DNA of 64,000 nucleotides from Algoriphagus resistens. Lineage in GTDB: Bacteria; Bacteroidota; Bacteroidia; Cytophagales; Cyclobacteriaceae. Positions 1 to 9,200 of this stretch are shown piece by piece (the stretch's first letter is position 1; every line of letters begins with the position of its first letter). The stretch lies in contig NZ_LMXN01000003.1 in the NCBI RefSeq assembly GCF_001442615.1, positions 62,001-126,000 of the forward strand, written 5' to 3'. Made by a program: the position numbers and the translations under genes. Under the pieces are notes generated by a model, which was not told the origin of the DNA, made no database searches, and saw only the letters and a list, made by a program, of their open reading frames with translations.

Positions 1-1084
1 AGATTTTGGCGATAGTGGACATGTCCAACTCGTAACCATACTCTTTGGAAGCGTACATCAGCTGATGCAGCCCCTGCGCATAAGCGATGATGAAAGAGAA
101 ATACAAGGCCTGCTCCGCCTGAGCGATCAACTCCTCTTTTGCTATAGTAGCTACTTCCGGTCTAGCGTATAATCTGTCGGCCTGAACCCGCTCATCTTTC
201 AGCGCAGAAATTTCCCGCATACTTACCGCCATATCTATGGTAGGAACAGGAATTCCCAAATCCATCGCGTTCTGGGATGTCCATTTTCCGGTTCCTTTTT
301 GCTTGGCTTTGTCCAATATCATATCCACCAGTTCCGCTGAAGTCAACTCGTCTTTTTGGGTGAAAATTTCAGCAGTAATCTCTACTAAGAAAGACTGTAG
401 CCGTCCTTTATTCCAAGAATCATAAACCTGATGAAGTTCTTCATTGGTAAGATCACAGGATTTCTTAAGCAAATCATAAATCTCTGAAGTCAGCTGCATC
501 ATCGCGTATTCGATGCCGTTGTGCACCATCTTTACATAGTTTCCGGCCGATTTTGGCCCCAAATAAGCAACACATGGCTCACCTTTATACTTTGCAGAAA
601 CTGCCTCAAAAATCGGCTTTACATATTCATAAGCTTCTTTGTCTCCTCCAGGCATGATGCTGGGGCCTTTTCTTGCGCCTTCAGCACCTCCTGATACACC
701 AGAACCAAAGAAGTGGATACCTTTTTCTTTCAGATAAGCCTCTCTTCTATCTGTATCCGTGAAAAACGAATTTCCTCCATCTATGATAATATCCCCTTTA
801 TCTAAAAGTGGCAAAAGACTCTCAATTGCCTGATCCACTATTTTCCCTGCGGGTACAAGAAGCATGATTTTCCGAGGAGAAGTCAACGCTTTTACAAAAA
901 CCCCAATATCCGTAGATGCACTCACCTTCTTTAGATCCCCGCCTTCTTCTTTCAGCGCATCGACTTTCTCAGGATCCAGATCGTAGCCAAAAGCCTTAAA
1001 ATTATTGTCAGCAACGTTCAAAATAAAATTGCGCCCCATCACACCAAGGCCAACTAATCCAAAATCATAATTCGTGTACTCCAT
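1..1084 (-). CDS. gnd: 6-phosphogluconate dehydrogenase (decarboxylating), 3' end cut by window
   Basis: Oxidises 6-phosphogluconate to ribulose 5-phosphate and CO2 with NADP, third step of the oxidative pentose phosphate pathway, in the cytoplasm. The protein starts MEYTNYDFGLVG at 1084 and about 361 residues are visible; the family usually has about 470, so the C-terminal quarter lies outside the window. Visible: NADP-binding GLGVMG at residues 12-17, substrate-binding GVSGG at 129-133, catalytic Lys185 followed by HNGIEY at 188-193, and KGTGKW near 255. It is divergent from zwf, which with pgl makes its substrate, so the three form one functional locus. Identification is secure. Confidence 0.96.
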   Translation of the reverse strand, partial: MEYTNYDFGLVGLGVMGRNFILNVADNNFKAFGYDLDPEKVDALKEEGGDLKKVSASTDIGVFVKALTSPRKIMLLVPAGKIVDQAIESLLPLLDKGDIIIDGGNSFFTDTDRREAYLKEKGIHFFGSGVSGGAEGARKGPSIMPGGDKEAYEYVKPIFEAVSAKYKGEPCVAYLGPKSAGNYVKMVHNGIEYAMMQLTSEIYDLLKKSCDLTNEELHQVYDSWNKGRLQSFLVEITAEIFTQKDELTSAELVDMILDKAKQKGTGKWTSQNAMDLGIPVPTIDMAVSMREISALKDERVQADRLYARPEVATIAKEELIAQAEQALYFSFIIAYAQGLHQLMYASKEYGYELDMSTIAKI

Positions 1085-1196
1085 CGTTTCTTATTGTTGT
1101 TTTTCAAATTTCCTTCTCCCTCTTCTCGCTTGCAAGGTTAGAAATAAATATGGGTTATTTTTGCATCTCTTGCGTTCAAAATTAATGGATTGCAGG

Positions 1197-1225
1197 TTGG
1201 CTTTCTAGTAAGATTGATAAATTTG
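1197..1225 (+). promoter_or_regulatory. Predicted Bacteroidota-type promoter of zwf-pgl
   Basis: TTG at 1197-1199, 18 bases of spacer, then TAAATTTG at 1218-1225, which matches the TAnnTTTG -7 consensus of Bacteroidota sigma factor. It lies about 55 bases upstream of the zwf start in the gnd/zwf divergent spacer. On the other strand TAATTTTG (plus positions 1177-1184) fits the -7 box for gnd, but no good -33 element was seen for it. Confidence 0.5.
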
Positions 1226-1279
1226 TGATCCCTCAAAACAGGGTTTTGATACAAAAAACATAAAAATACGCCCAAACCG

Positions 1280-2806
1280 ATGAAAAAAACACAAAACCAG
1301 ATGCTAATAATTTTTGGTGCGTCAGGAGATTTGACCGCACGTAAACTGGTTCCGGCAATCTATAATTTGTATAAAGGAAAGCATCTTCCCGAAAATTTTG
1401 TGGTTCTGGGAGCCAGCCGAAGTGCCATGAGCGATGAGGAATTTCGGCTTAAAATAATCCAGGAAAGTGAGTTTTTAAAGGACAGAATCAGTAAAGAAGA
1501 AATAGACTTTATCACTGCTTTTGCTGACAAGATGTTTTATGAGGATTTAGGAGACAATTACGACAGCAAATATGATGGCTTAGCAAAGAGAATTCATCAG
1601 CTGAACATAGAAAAAGGGTGTGATGATAATTATATTTTCTACCTGTCCACCCCGCCAAGTTTATATGAAGTAATCGCTAAAAATCTTAGTGAGGTGAACC
1701 TTACACAAGAGGTTCTTGGCTGGAAACGCATCATTGTAGAAAAACCGTTTGGCTATAGTCTGGAGTCTGCAAAAGAGCTGAACGAAGGTTTGCACAAGTA
1801 TTTCAATGAACAGCAAGTCTATAGAATTGATCATTATTTGGGTAAAGAAACCGTCCAGAACCTACTTGTAACGCGTTTTTCAAATTCCATTTTCGAACCC
1901 ACCTGGAACCGCCGATACATCCACCATGTGGAAATCACCAATGCTGAGACAGTAGGCGTGGAAAAGCGTGGCGGTTATTATGACAAATCCGGTGCACTGC
2001 GGGACATGTTCCAAAGCCATTTACTCCAGGTAGTATCTTTGATCGTAATGGAACCCCCGATCAACTCCAGCGCGGAAGAAATCAGGGATGAAAAAGTGAA
2101 GGCACTGAAATCCCTTCGGATAATGAAGAATAATGAGGAACTGGCCACACATACCATGAAAGGTCAATATGTAGCCTCCACAATCAATGGCAAAAAAGTA
2201 AAGGGATATCGTGAGGAAGAAGGGGTGGATCCTGATTCCAAGACAGAAACCTTTGCTGCGGTAAAGTTTTTTGTGGACAACTGGAGATGGAAAGATGTGC
2301 CGTTCTACGTGCGCACGGCCAAATATATGCCCACCAAAGTGACCGAAGTGGTGATCCACTTCAAGTCTCCCGCCCACGAAGTCTTCAAAAGCCAGGACGT
2401 GTATAAGAAGGACAACAAGCTTATCATCCGCATTCAACCGGATGAGGGAATTTTGATGAAATTTGGCGTGAAAGTGCCAGGATTAGGCTTCCAGGTGGAG
2501 CAGGCAAATCTGGATTTCTACTATTCTGACTTAGACTCTGCAGAGATAATGGACGCCTACGAGAGATTACTTTTGGATGCTATGCAAGGCGATACCACAC
2601 TCTACGCAAGGGCTGACGAAGTAGAGGCTGCATGGAAATTTGTGGATCCAATTCTAAAATATTGGGAAAATGAAGATGTCCCTACCTACGGCTATGCGGC
2701 TGGAACTTGGGGGCCAAGAAATTCTGATGACATGTTTGATGGCCATTTTGGCTGGAGAAATCCGGGCAATCGCCTGACAGACGAAACAGGTTTTTGCATT
2801 CTGTAA
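1280..2806 (+). CDS. zwf: Glucose-6-phosphate 1-dehydrogenase
   Basis: Oxidises glucose 6-phosphate to 6-phosphogluconolactone with NADP, first step of the oxidative pentose phosphate pathway. At 508 residues it has normal family length. The dinucleotide-binding GASGDLTARK is at residues 13-22 and the active-site RIDHYLGK at about 181-188, where the His/Lys bind the substrate phosphate; EKPFG precedes it as usual. The ATG at 1280 follows a plausible TTG/TAAATTTG promoter. pgl follows 129 bases later on the same strand and gnd is divergent, so all three oxidative-branch enzymes are together. No oddity seen. Confidence 0.97.
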   Translation: MKKTQNQMLIIFGASGDLTARKLVPAIYNLYKGKHLPENFVVLGASRSAMSDEEFRLKIIQESEFLKDRISKEEIDFITAFADKMFYEDLGDNYDSKYDGLAKRIHQLNIEKGCDDNYIFYLSTPPSLYEVIAKNLSEVNLTQEVLGWKRIIVEKPFGYSLESAKELNEGLHKYFNEQQVYRIDHYLGKETVQNLLVTRFSNSIFEPTWNRRYIHHVEITNAETVGVEKRGGYYDKSGALRDMFQSHLLQVVSLIVMEPPINSSAEEIRDEKVKALKSLRIMKNNEELATHTMKGQYVASTINGKKVKGYREEEGVDPDSKTETFAAVKFFVDNWRWKDVPFYVRTAKYMPTKVTEVVIHFKSPAHEVFKSQDVYKKDNKLIIRIQPDEGILMKFGVKVPGLGFQVEQANLDFYYSDLDSAEIMDAYERLLLDAMQGDTTLYARADEVEAAWKFVDPILKYWENEDVPTYGYAAGTWGPRNSDDMFDGHFGWRNPGNRLTDETGFCIL

Positions 2807-2935
2807 TTCTTTTTAACCGTAAAGTCCGCAGAGAATTTCACGGAGAGCGCAGTTTATAATTTAGCCTTTCACTAAAAGGGTAAAAAACTTAACTAGTCCA
2901 GACTGTAAAGTCGCAATCATAAATTTTCAAATCCA

Positions 2936-3649
2936 ATGACACTAAAAATATCCGATACCAAAGAGCAAGTAGCCAAGGAGTTTTCTGAATATTTCAGAGA
3001 ATTGGCTTCTGGTGATAAAACCATCCACGTGGCGCTTTCCGGGGGAAGTACACCGAAGATTGTATTTGATTATCTTGCGGCTCACTTTGGAAGTGAAATC
3101 GATTGGTCAAAAATCAAGTTTTACTGGGGAGATGAGCGATGTGTACCTCCTACTGACTCTGAAAGCAATTATAAGATGACTGTCGATCACCTGCTCTCAA
3201 AAATCGAGATCCCCTCATTCAATGTTTTCAGGGTTCTGGGAGAAAATAATCCCACTCAAGAAGCGGAGCGCTACAGTCAAGTGTTGGATACTGAACTGCC
3301 AAAGGAAAATGAAATACCCCAATTCGATTTGGTCATGCTTGGCATGGGAGATGATGGTCACACGGTCTCTATTTTTCCAAACTCCATAGAATTATGGGAT
3401 GCTAAGGAAAATTGCGTGGTGGCTACCCATCCGGATTCTGGTCAGCAACGTGTATCCATCACTGGAAAAATTGTAAATAATGCCAAGGCTGTTGTTTTTT
3501 TGGTGACTGGATCCGGCAAAGCTGAGAAAGTAAGAGAGATCATCAAAAAAGAACGAGACTTTGCACTTTACCCAGCAAACCTCGTCCAGCCGAGCCACGG
3601 AGAGTTAGTCTGGTTTTTGGACCAGGATGCAGCGAAAGAGCTCGCATAA
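2936..3649 (+). CDS. pgl: 6-phosphogluconolactonase
   Basis: Hydrolyses 6-phosphogluconolactone to 6-phosphogluconate, between the Zwf and Gnd steps. The 237-residue protein belongs to the DevB/SOL type related to glucosamine-6-phosphate isomerase, not the beta-propeller YbhE type. Visible motifs are LSGGSTPK near residues 33-40, FYWGDERCVPP near 61-71 and GMGDDGHTVSIFP near 135-147. It follows zwf by 129 bases, a stretch without a visible terminator, so co-transcription is likely. No Shine-Dalgarno is visible, which is normal for this phylum. Confidence 0.94.
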   Translation: MTLKISDTKEQVAKEFSEYFRELASGDKTIHVALSGGSTPKIVFDYLAAHFGSEIDWSKIKFYWGDERCVPPTDSESNYKMTVDHLLSKIEIPSFNVFRVLGENNPTQEAERYSQVLDTELPKENEIPQFDLVMLGMGDDGHTVSIFPNSIELWDAKENCVVATHPDSGQQRVSITGKIVNNAKAVVFLVTGSGKAEKVREIIKKERDFALYPANLVQPSHGELVWFLDQDAAKELA

Positions 3650-3788
3650 TTTTGATGTCTTTACTGATGCCTGCTGTCTCTAGATTACAGGTTTTTTTTG
3701 ATTTTTATACAAAATTCCAGTCTCCAAAACTTAATACGTTCTTCAAATGTTATGACCTCATAGAAAACTTAACCCTTAAAGATTTTTT

Positions 3789-4838
3789 ATGACACAAGTT
3801 AAAGCATATGCAGCGCATCAAGCTGATCAACCACTCGGCCCTTTTGATCTTGAAAGACGAAACCCAGGACCTTTAGATGTAGAAATTGAAATTTTGTATT
3901 GCGGGGTTTGCCACTCTGACATCCATACCGCACGAAATGAGTGGGGAGGAACCATGTATCCAATAGTTCCCGGGCATGAAATCGTCGGAAAAGTAACAGC
4001 AATAGGTGCCCAGGTTACCAAACATAACCTAGGAGATACGGTGGGTATAGGCTGCTTTGTGGATTCATGCGGATACTGTCACAATTGTAAAGAAGACCTT
4101 GAGCAATACTGTGAAAATGGCCATTCCCAAACCTATAATTCTTTTCTTCAGGACAAGAAAACAATAACGTACGGTGGCTATTCCACACATATTGTGGTAA
4201 CTGAAAAATTTGTCTTAAGAGTACCTGACAAGTTACCTCTCGAGGCTGTTGCACCACTTCTTTGCGCTGGAATCACAACTTATTCTCCATTGAAGCACTG
4301 GAATGTAAAAAAAGGAGATAAGGTTGCCGTTGTGGGATTAGGAGGATTGGGTCATATGGCGGTGAAAATAGCAGCTGCAATGGGAGCCGACGTGACTATG
4401 CTCAGTAGATCTCCCGAAAAAGCAAAGGATGCAGATGCATTGGGTGCCCATCATTTTGAGCTCACCACAGATTCTGAGAACATGAAGAAAATGACAGGCA
4501 GATTTGATTTAATCATTGACACCGTTTCTGCACAGCACGATTATAATGCGTATTTGCATTTATTAAAAACAGACGGAACAATGGTACTTCTTGGCGTTCC
4601 TCCTGAGATGGAACAAATCCACGCCGGTTCATTGATTTTTGGTAGAAAAAGCTTAGTCGGATCTTTAGTTGGCGGCATCAAAGAGACCCAGGAAATGTTG
4701 GATTTCTGTGCAGAACATGGAATAGTCTCGGATGTAGAAGTAATCAGCATGGATCAGATCAACGTAGCTTATGAACGAACAATCGCCGGCGATGTGCATT
4801 ATCGCTTTGTCATTGACATGGCTTCACTGAAAAATTAA
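3789..4838 (+). CDS. Zinc-dependent NAD(P) alcohol/aldehyde dehydrogenase (cinnamyl-alcohol/YahK type)
   Basis: Medium-chain zinc dehydrogenase that interconverts an alcohol and an aldehyde; the close family (YahK/AdhC, cinnamyl-alcohol dehydrogenase type) prefers NADP and broad aldehyde substrates. Catalytic zinc ligands appear as Cys41 (CGVCHSD), His63-Glu64 (PGHE) and Cys near 158 (LLCAG). Structural zinc ligands are Cys94, 97, 100 and 108. The coenzyme loop GLGGLGHMAVK is near residues 179-189. The length of 349 is normal. It lies downstream of pgl with a 139-base gap and is closed by a strong terminator. Physiological substrate cannot be told from sequence. Confidence 0.9.
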   Translation: MTQVKAYAAHQADQPLGPFDLERRNPGPLDVEIEILYCGVCHSDIHTARNEWGGTMYPIVPGHEIVGKVTAIGAQVTKHNLGDTVGIGCFVDSCGYCHNCKEDLEQYCENGHSQTYNSFLQDKKTITYGGYSTHIVVTEKFVLRVPDKLPLEAVAPLLCAGITTYSPLKHWNVKKGDKVAVVGLGGLGHMAVKIAAAMGADVTMLSRSPEKAKDADALGAHHFELTTDSENMKKMTGRFDLIIDTVSAQHDYNAYLHLLKTDGTMVLLGVPPEMEQIHAGSLIFGRKSLVGSLVGGIKETQEMLDFCAEHGIVSDVEVISMDQINVAYERTIAGDVHYRFVIDMASLKN

Positions 4839-4854
4839 TAGAAGGTAAAGTATG

Positions 4855-4891
4855 AAAAAGCGACTTGGAAGATTTTCCCAGTCGCTTTTTT
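4855..4891 (+). terminator. Rho-independent terminator after the alcohol dehydrogenase
   Basis: AAAAAGCGACT-TGG pairs with CCA-GTCGCTTTTT across a short A/T loop and ends in a T run. It starts 17 bases after the dehydrogenase stop. The flanking A and T tracts make it able to work in both directions. Confidence 0.85.
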
Positions 4892-5463
4892 CTTAAAGGA
4901 AAAATTCAGACCACTCTTCGATGTCTACGCCTGCCCGGCGAAGACAGGCATAACTCAAGTTACACAAAGAGAAATGATTATCTATCAGAGACAGATTCCT
5001 TTTTACTCCTCTATTTTTTGATGCTATCGACACTTATTCTACCTCCAAAGATGAGCTCTGAATGGTAGCTACTTAAAAAAAGTGCAGAGAAGGAGATTTA
5101 GAAGTTGGGAATGAAATAGGCTGAGAGCCCGGGACCATAGAGGTAATTGATATCCAAAAAGCTGAGAAAGCTGCTTAGCTCGGCACGAGCATGATAAATT
5201 AGCCCTGCTGGAAATTTTAATTTATTCCGTTAAAAAGGGGACTCTGCAGGACACAATATCGTATTCAAAGTGAGATCTTCACGACCTGGATATAAGCAGT
5301 CCGAAAAACGACCATGAATACTCCTGATTTTTGAATCGATCGTACCATTCGGTTACAGAAAATAGCAAAACTTAAGAATCCTAATCAAGTAACTAGCCGT
5401 TCATTTCCATTCCACTTCGAAGATACTTAACTTAAAAGTCCATCAACCAACTTATACTGCAAC
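4892..5463. other. Gene-poor intergenic stretch before the aldolase
   Basis: About 570 bases without a convincing gene. The only open frame (4865-5068, 67 codons) begins inside the terminator and has no recognisable protein character. One short GC-rich inverted repeat is at 4929-4949. No tRNA or riboswitch was recognised. The promoter of the downstream aldolase should lie near the right end but no clear TAnnTTTG was found. Confidence 0.6.
4929..4949. repeat. Small GC-rich inverted repeat
   Basis: GCCTG and CAGGC flank an 11-base spacer in an otherwise AT-rich spacer. It resembles the short GC-rich palindromes dispersed in intergenic DNA of many Bacteroidota, but only this copy was noticed in the window, so membership of a repeat family is a guess. 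Confidence 0.3.
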
Positions 5464-6354
5464 ATGGAAAAATTTGAAAAGCAACTAAAGCGGATAACGG
5501 AAGGAAAAGGCTTCATCGCAGCGCTGGATCAAAGCGGGGGCAGTACCCCCCAGGCACTTTTGGGCTATGGTATCCAGGAAGAAGAATATTCTGGAGAAGA
5601 GGTAATGTTTCGTTTGATGCACGAAATGCGGGTACGTGTAATGAGCGACCCAGCCTTTACAGGTGATAAAATACTGGGAGTCATTCTTTTTGAAAAAACA
5701 ATGAACGGTTTTGTGAACGATTTACCCGTAACTGAATTTCTCTGGAAGAAAAACATTGTGCCTTTTCTGAAAATCGATAAAGGACTACAAAAAATTGAAA
5801 ACGGGGTGAAACTTATGAAAGAGATCCCAAATCTCCCTGAGCGGCTTCAGGACGCAAAGGATAAAGGGATTTTTGGCACTAAAATGCGTTCATTCATCAG
5901 TGGTAACAATGAATCGGGAATCATCGAAATCGTGAAGCAGCAATTTGATATCGGGAAAATTATTCTCGAGAACGGGCTAATCCCAATCCTGGAACCTGAA
6001 GTGGACATTCAGGCCGATGAGAAGGTAGTTATTGAATCCCTTCTTCGCGAAGCTATCTTGGCCGAACTGGACATGCTTGGTGATGATCAAAAAATCATTC
6101 TAAAACTCACCATCCCCACCGAAGCAAATTTCTATACAGAACTGATCCAGCATGAAAATGTGATGAGAGTGTTTGCGCTTTCAGGTGGATATGACCTAGA
6201 TCGGGCTACCCGCATGCTTTCAGAAAACCACGGAATGATCGCCAGTTTCTCCCGTGCTTTGCTGGATGAATTGAAAGTGGACCAAAGTCCAGAAGAGTTT
6301 TCTGATGTACTCTCCACTGCCATAGAAGAGATTTATCAAGCATCTCTAACCTAA
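5464..6354 (+). CDS. fda: Class I fructose-bisphosphate aldolase (short bacterial type)
   Basis: Cleaves fructose 1,6-bisphosphate to dihydroxyacetone phosphate and glyceraldehyde 3-phosphate by Schiff base, without a metal. The 296-residue length and the start (KGFIAALDQSGGSTPQAL near residues 17-34) match the short class I aldolases of Staphylococcus FdaB type. The candidate Schiff-base lysine is in IILKLTIPTE near residue 213, matching the position in that family; KIDKGL near 104-109 is another conserved lysine block. ATG 5464 is the natural start. GH28 follows after 41 bases, so the two may be co-transcribed. Confidence 0.92.
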   Translation: MEKFEKQLKRITEGKGFIAALDQSGGSTPQALLGYGIQEEEYSGEEVMFRLMHEMRVRVMSDPAFTGDKILGVILFEKTMNGFVNDLPVTEFLWKKNIVPFLKIDKGLQKIENGVKLMKEIPNLPERLQDAKDKGIFGTKMRSFISGNNESGIIEIVKQQFDIGKIILENGLIPILEPEVDIQADEKVVIESLLREAILAELDMLGDDQKIILKLTIPTEANFYTELIQHENVMRVFALSGGYDLDRATRMLSENHGMIASFSRALLDELKVDQSPEEFSDVLSTAIEEIYQASLT

Positions 6355-6395
6355 ATCCCAAATCATTAGACTCAATAAGTCCATTTTTGCTTCCA

Positions 6396-7721
6396 ATGAA
6401 AAACCCATTATTCCTGATTCTAATTCTGTACGGATTTACACTTTGCTCCTTTGCCCAAGTAGATTCTAAAGATCTTTGGCCTGATGGAAGTGAGATTTCT
6501 CCATGGTTTCACGAGTATACAAAAGTGAAACTGGAAGACCTTGGAGAACAGTATGTACTTACTGATTTTGGGGTAAAAAATGACAGCAGCATTTTGCAGA
6601 CCGGGCAAATCCAAGCGGTGATTGATCAGGCAGCACAAACAGGCGGTGTAGTAATTGTTCCAAAAGGGACTTTTTTGAGTGGAGCCTTGTTTTTCAAACC
6701 AAACACTCATCTTCATGTGGCTGAAGGTGCCGTGCTGAAAGGTTCTGATGATATCGCCGATTATCCTTTGATCCCTTCCCGCATGGAAGGACAAAATCTG
6801 GATTATTATGCAGCTTTGGTAAATGCTTATGGAGTCGATGGTTTTACGATTTCCGGAGGTGGCACAATCAATGGAAACGGACTGAAGTTTTGGGAGGCAT
6901 TTTGGCAGCGGAGAAAAGAAGATCCAAACTGTACAAACCTGGAGGTTTCCCGGCCTCGCTTGGTGTTTATCTGGAAAAGCAACGACGTGCAAGTGCAGGA
7001 TGTGAAGCTGATCAATGCTGGCTTTTGGAGCAGCCATTATTATCAGTGCAGAAATATCAAAATTCTGGATGTACGGATCACCTCTCCCCATACTCCGGTG
7101 AAGGCTCCAAGCACTGATGCGATTGATCTGGATGTGGTCTCCAATGTCCTGATCAAAGGCTGCTACCTCGCAGTGAATGATGATGCGATAGCGCTGAAAG
7201 GGGGCAAAGGACCTTGGGCAGACGAAGATCCAAACAACGGCGAAAACACAAATATCATTATCGAAGACAGTGAATTTGGCTTCTGCCACTCGGCCCTTAC
7301 CAATGGCAGCGAATCTATCCACAATAAAAACGTGCTCATGCGGAATATCAAAGTGCAAGATGCCGTTAGGTTACTTTGGCTGAAAATGCGCCCAGATACA
7401 CCTCAACACTACGAATACATCACCGTGGAGAATATCCAGGGACAGGCCAGAAGTTTTATTTATGTGAAACCTTGGACACAGTTTTTTGATCTAAAAGGAA
7501 AAGAAGAAGTTCCGCTCTCCTACTCAGATCACATCACGATGAGAAATATTAACTTGGATTGCGAGATCTTTTTCGATGTTGCGATTACTGAGCATGATCG
7601 ACTGTCAGATTTTAAATTTGAGAACCTGACTATCACTACCAAAAACCCTGGATTTGACACTTCAATGGTCGATGGATTTGAGGTGAAAAATGTGGTGGTC
7701 AATGGTAAAAATTTAGAGTAG
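6396..7721 (+). CDS. Glycoside hydrolase family 28 (polygalacturonase-like), exported
   Basis: Predicted right-handed beta-helix hydrolase of pectin-type polymers such as polygalacturonan or rhamnogalacturonan. A signal peptide covers about residues 1-20 (hydrophobic core, cleavage after CSFAQ), so it works in the periplasm or outside. GH28 landmarks: NGNG near 157, TDAIDLD near 238-245, NDDAIALK near 260-267 (the Asp pair that acts as catalyst), and the His of FCHSAL near 297. I prefer ATG 6396 over an upstream in-frame TTG at 6387 because it starts the signal peptide directly. No SusCD pair is adjacent, so this is not a typical polysaccharide utilisation locus. Confidence 0.86.
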   Translation: MKNPLFLILILYGFTLCSFAQVDSKDLWPDGSEISPWFHEYTKVKLEDLGEQYVLTDFGVKNDSSILQTGQIQAVIDQAAQTGGVVIVPKGTFLSGALFFKPNTHLHVAEGAVLKGSDDIADYPLIPSRMEGQNLDYYAALVNAYGVDGFTISGGGTINGNGLKFWEAFWQRRKEDPNCTNLEVSRPRLVFIWKSNDVQVQDVKLINAGFWSSHYYQCRNIKILDVRITSPHTPVKAPSTDAIDLDVVSNVLIKGCYLAVNDDAIALKGGKGPWADEDPNNGENTNIIIEDSEFGFCHSALTNGSESIHNKNVLMRNIKVQDAVRLLWLKMRPDTPQHYEYITVENIQGQARSFIYVKPWTQFFDLKGKEEVPLSYSDHITMRNINLDCEIFFDVAITEHDRLSDFKFENLTITTKNPGFDTSMVDGFEVKNVVVNGKNLE

Positions 7722-7783
7722 CCAAGCCAATACAAGGGATTACATTATTGTTGAAATTTGCGGGATTCTTACCGCATTTTCCC

Positions 7784-8152
7784 ATGAAGGCAGTTCTCAC
7801 TATTTCGCTCCTTGTTCTTTCTAATACATTCATGACTCTTGCCTGGTATGGGCATTTGAAGTTCGCTGAATGGAAATGGTTCAACAAACTTGGGCTGGTT
7901 TCTATCATTTTGATTTCCTGGGGGATTGCACTTTTTGAGTATTGCTTTCAGGTACCAGCCAATAAAATCGGTTTTAGCGGAAATGGAGGCCCATTTTCCT
8001 TGGTTCAGCTGAAGGTCATCCAAGAAGTCATTACGCTGGTGGTTTTTATGATATTCTCTTTACTGGCCTTCAAAACAGAAACATTCAAGTTAAACCATCT
8101 CATTGGCTCTGTTTTTCTGGTGTTGGCAGTTTACTTTTTCTTTAGAAAGTAA
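7784..8152 (+). CDS. DUF486 family small membrane protein (DMT-like)
   Basis: A 122-residue protein with four predicted membrane helices, close to the usual size for DUF486. The start MKAVLTISLLVLSNTFMTLAW and the middle (CFQVPANKIG, then GPFSLVQLKVIQE) are typical of the family, which is distantly related to drug/metabolite transporters; no substrate is established. ATG 7784 was chosen over an in-frame TTG at 7748 because it begins the first membrane helix. It is 62 bases behind the GH28 gene and ends 4 bases from the convergent metallopeptidase. Confidence 0.8.
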   Translation: MKAVLTISLLVLSNTFMTLAWYGHLKFAEWKWFNKLGLVSIILISWGIALFEYCFQVPANKIGFSGNGGPFSLVQLKVIQEVITLVVFMIFSLLAFKTETFKLNHLIGSVFLVLAVYFFFRK

Positions 8153-8156
8153 GAAA

Positions 8157-9200
8157 CTACTGATGAAGCATCAGACTGTGGATAAACTTCATTTTGGATA
8201 TTACCGGCTGGCTGACCACGAAAGGATACGCATCGGGCACGCCCATACTTCTGTTAAGGCTATTGATTGCAAAAGAAACCGGCGCCCAGCTTTTGTAGAT
8301 TTTGTCAAAATCCCTTTCTCTGTAAGGATCAAATTTAAAAGCTCCTCGCAGGCTCTTTTCCCGAACTTTTGGTTTTACAGAAATCCCATAGTAATAAGCT
8401 GTCTCAGCCATATCCATTATATGGAGGTAATGAGCCCAGGTCTCTGCCCAGTCTTCCCATGCATGCGAACTCGCATATTGGCTAATGTAATTTTGCTGCC
8501 AGTCAGTGGGAGCTCCCGATTGGTAGTAATTATTCAACGCCTGTCCGTAGTCCTCCTGATCATTCCCAAAGAGGTTTCGAAATTCAAAAAGGACATTTTG
8601 GTCTGTAGCCACTAACCTGTCCCAATAATAATGTCCCACTTCATGACGAAAATGCCCAATCAGCGTACGATAAGGCTCAGACATTTGCTTTCTCATTTGC
8701 TCTCTATGCACTGAATCCGCCTCCGAAAGAAGAATTGTAATCACGCCATTCGCATGGCCCGTCATCAATTGATCATCTCCTTGTCTGGAAATAAAATCAA
8801 AGCACAGACCTGCTTCAGGGTTACTTTCTTGAGGTAAGATCTCCAACCCAAGCTTTGCAAGCTGATAAACCAAGCGATGCTTTGCAACTTCCAGTTTCTG
8901 CCATTTCGAAAAGTTTTCACTGTCGGATAAGTCGGGAATTGTTCGATTAAGCGCACAGGCCCTGCAATATGTATGCGCATCGTCCCCGGGAATCAGCCAG
9001 TTGCAAACGCCCAACTCTTTATTTTGGCAGTACTTAAATGCTTTTCCGTTGCTATCTGAAATCAACCCAGAAGTTGCCGGGTCAAAAGTCAGTATAGTCA
9101 AACTGGAATCATGATAGCCAGCGAGATGTCCACACTTTTCACAGCTTCCATTTTCGAAATACAAGGCATGCGAGCAATTGCCGCATTCAAAAATTTTCAT
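8157..9200 (-). CDS. Zinc-ribbon putative metallopeptidase (COG4307/DUF2248 type)
   Basis: The 347-residue protein begins with a zinc ribbon (Cys6, 9, 20, 23), then a second cysteine set (Cys58, 66, 79, 82), and carries HEVGH at 186-190, the HExxH motif of zincin peptidases. This order matches the COG4307 family of putative zinc-binding metallopeptidases, whose substrate is not established. No signal peptide is visible, so it should be cytoplasmic. It is convergent with the DUF486 gene with a 4-base gap, and 520 bases separate its start from aqpZ. It appears intact. Confidence 0.82.
   Translation of the reverse strand: MKIFECGNCSHALYFENGSCEKCGHLAGYHDSSLTILTFDPATSGLISDSNGKAFKYCQNKELGVCNWLIPGDDAHTYCRACALNRTIPDLSDSENFSKWQKLEVAKHRLVYQLAKLGLEILPQESNPEAGLCFDFISRQGDDQLMTGHANGVITILLSEADSVHREQMRKQMSEPYRTLIGHFRHEVGHYYWDRLVATDQNVLFEFRNLFGNDQEDYGQALNNYYQSGAPTDWQQNYISQYASSHAWEDWAETWAHYLHIMDMAETAYYYGISVKPKVREKSLRGAFKFDPYRERDFDKIYKSWAPVSFAINSLNRSMGVPDAYPFVVSQPVISKMKFIHSLMLHQ

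Noticed and set aside
2021..2437. 138-codon minus-strand frame inside zwf
   Set aside because: Antisense shadow of a strongly conserved gene with low-complexity His/Phe-rich translation.
2817..2860. ACCGTAAAGTCCGCAGAG-like tract between zwf and pgl, considered as a dispersed intergenic repeat
   Set aside because: Only one copy was noticed in the window, so repeat status cannot be supported.
4865..5068. 67-codon frame after the alcohol dehydrogenase
   Set aside because: It begins inside the terminator hairpin and shows no family resemblance.
6420..7358. 312-codon open frame on the minus strand inside the GH28 gene
   Set aside because: It is antisense to a well-conserved enzyme, has no recognisable domain and a Cys/His/Ile-rich shadow composition.
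8103..8615. 170-codon plus-strand frame over the metallopeptidase
   Set aside because: It overlaps the HExxH protein gene on the other strand and has no protein-like domain.
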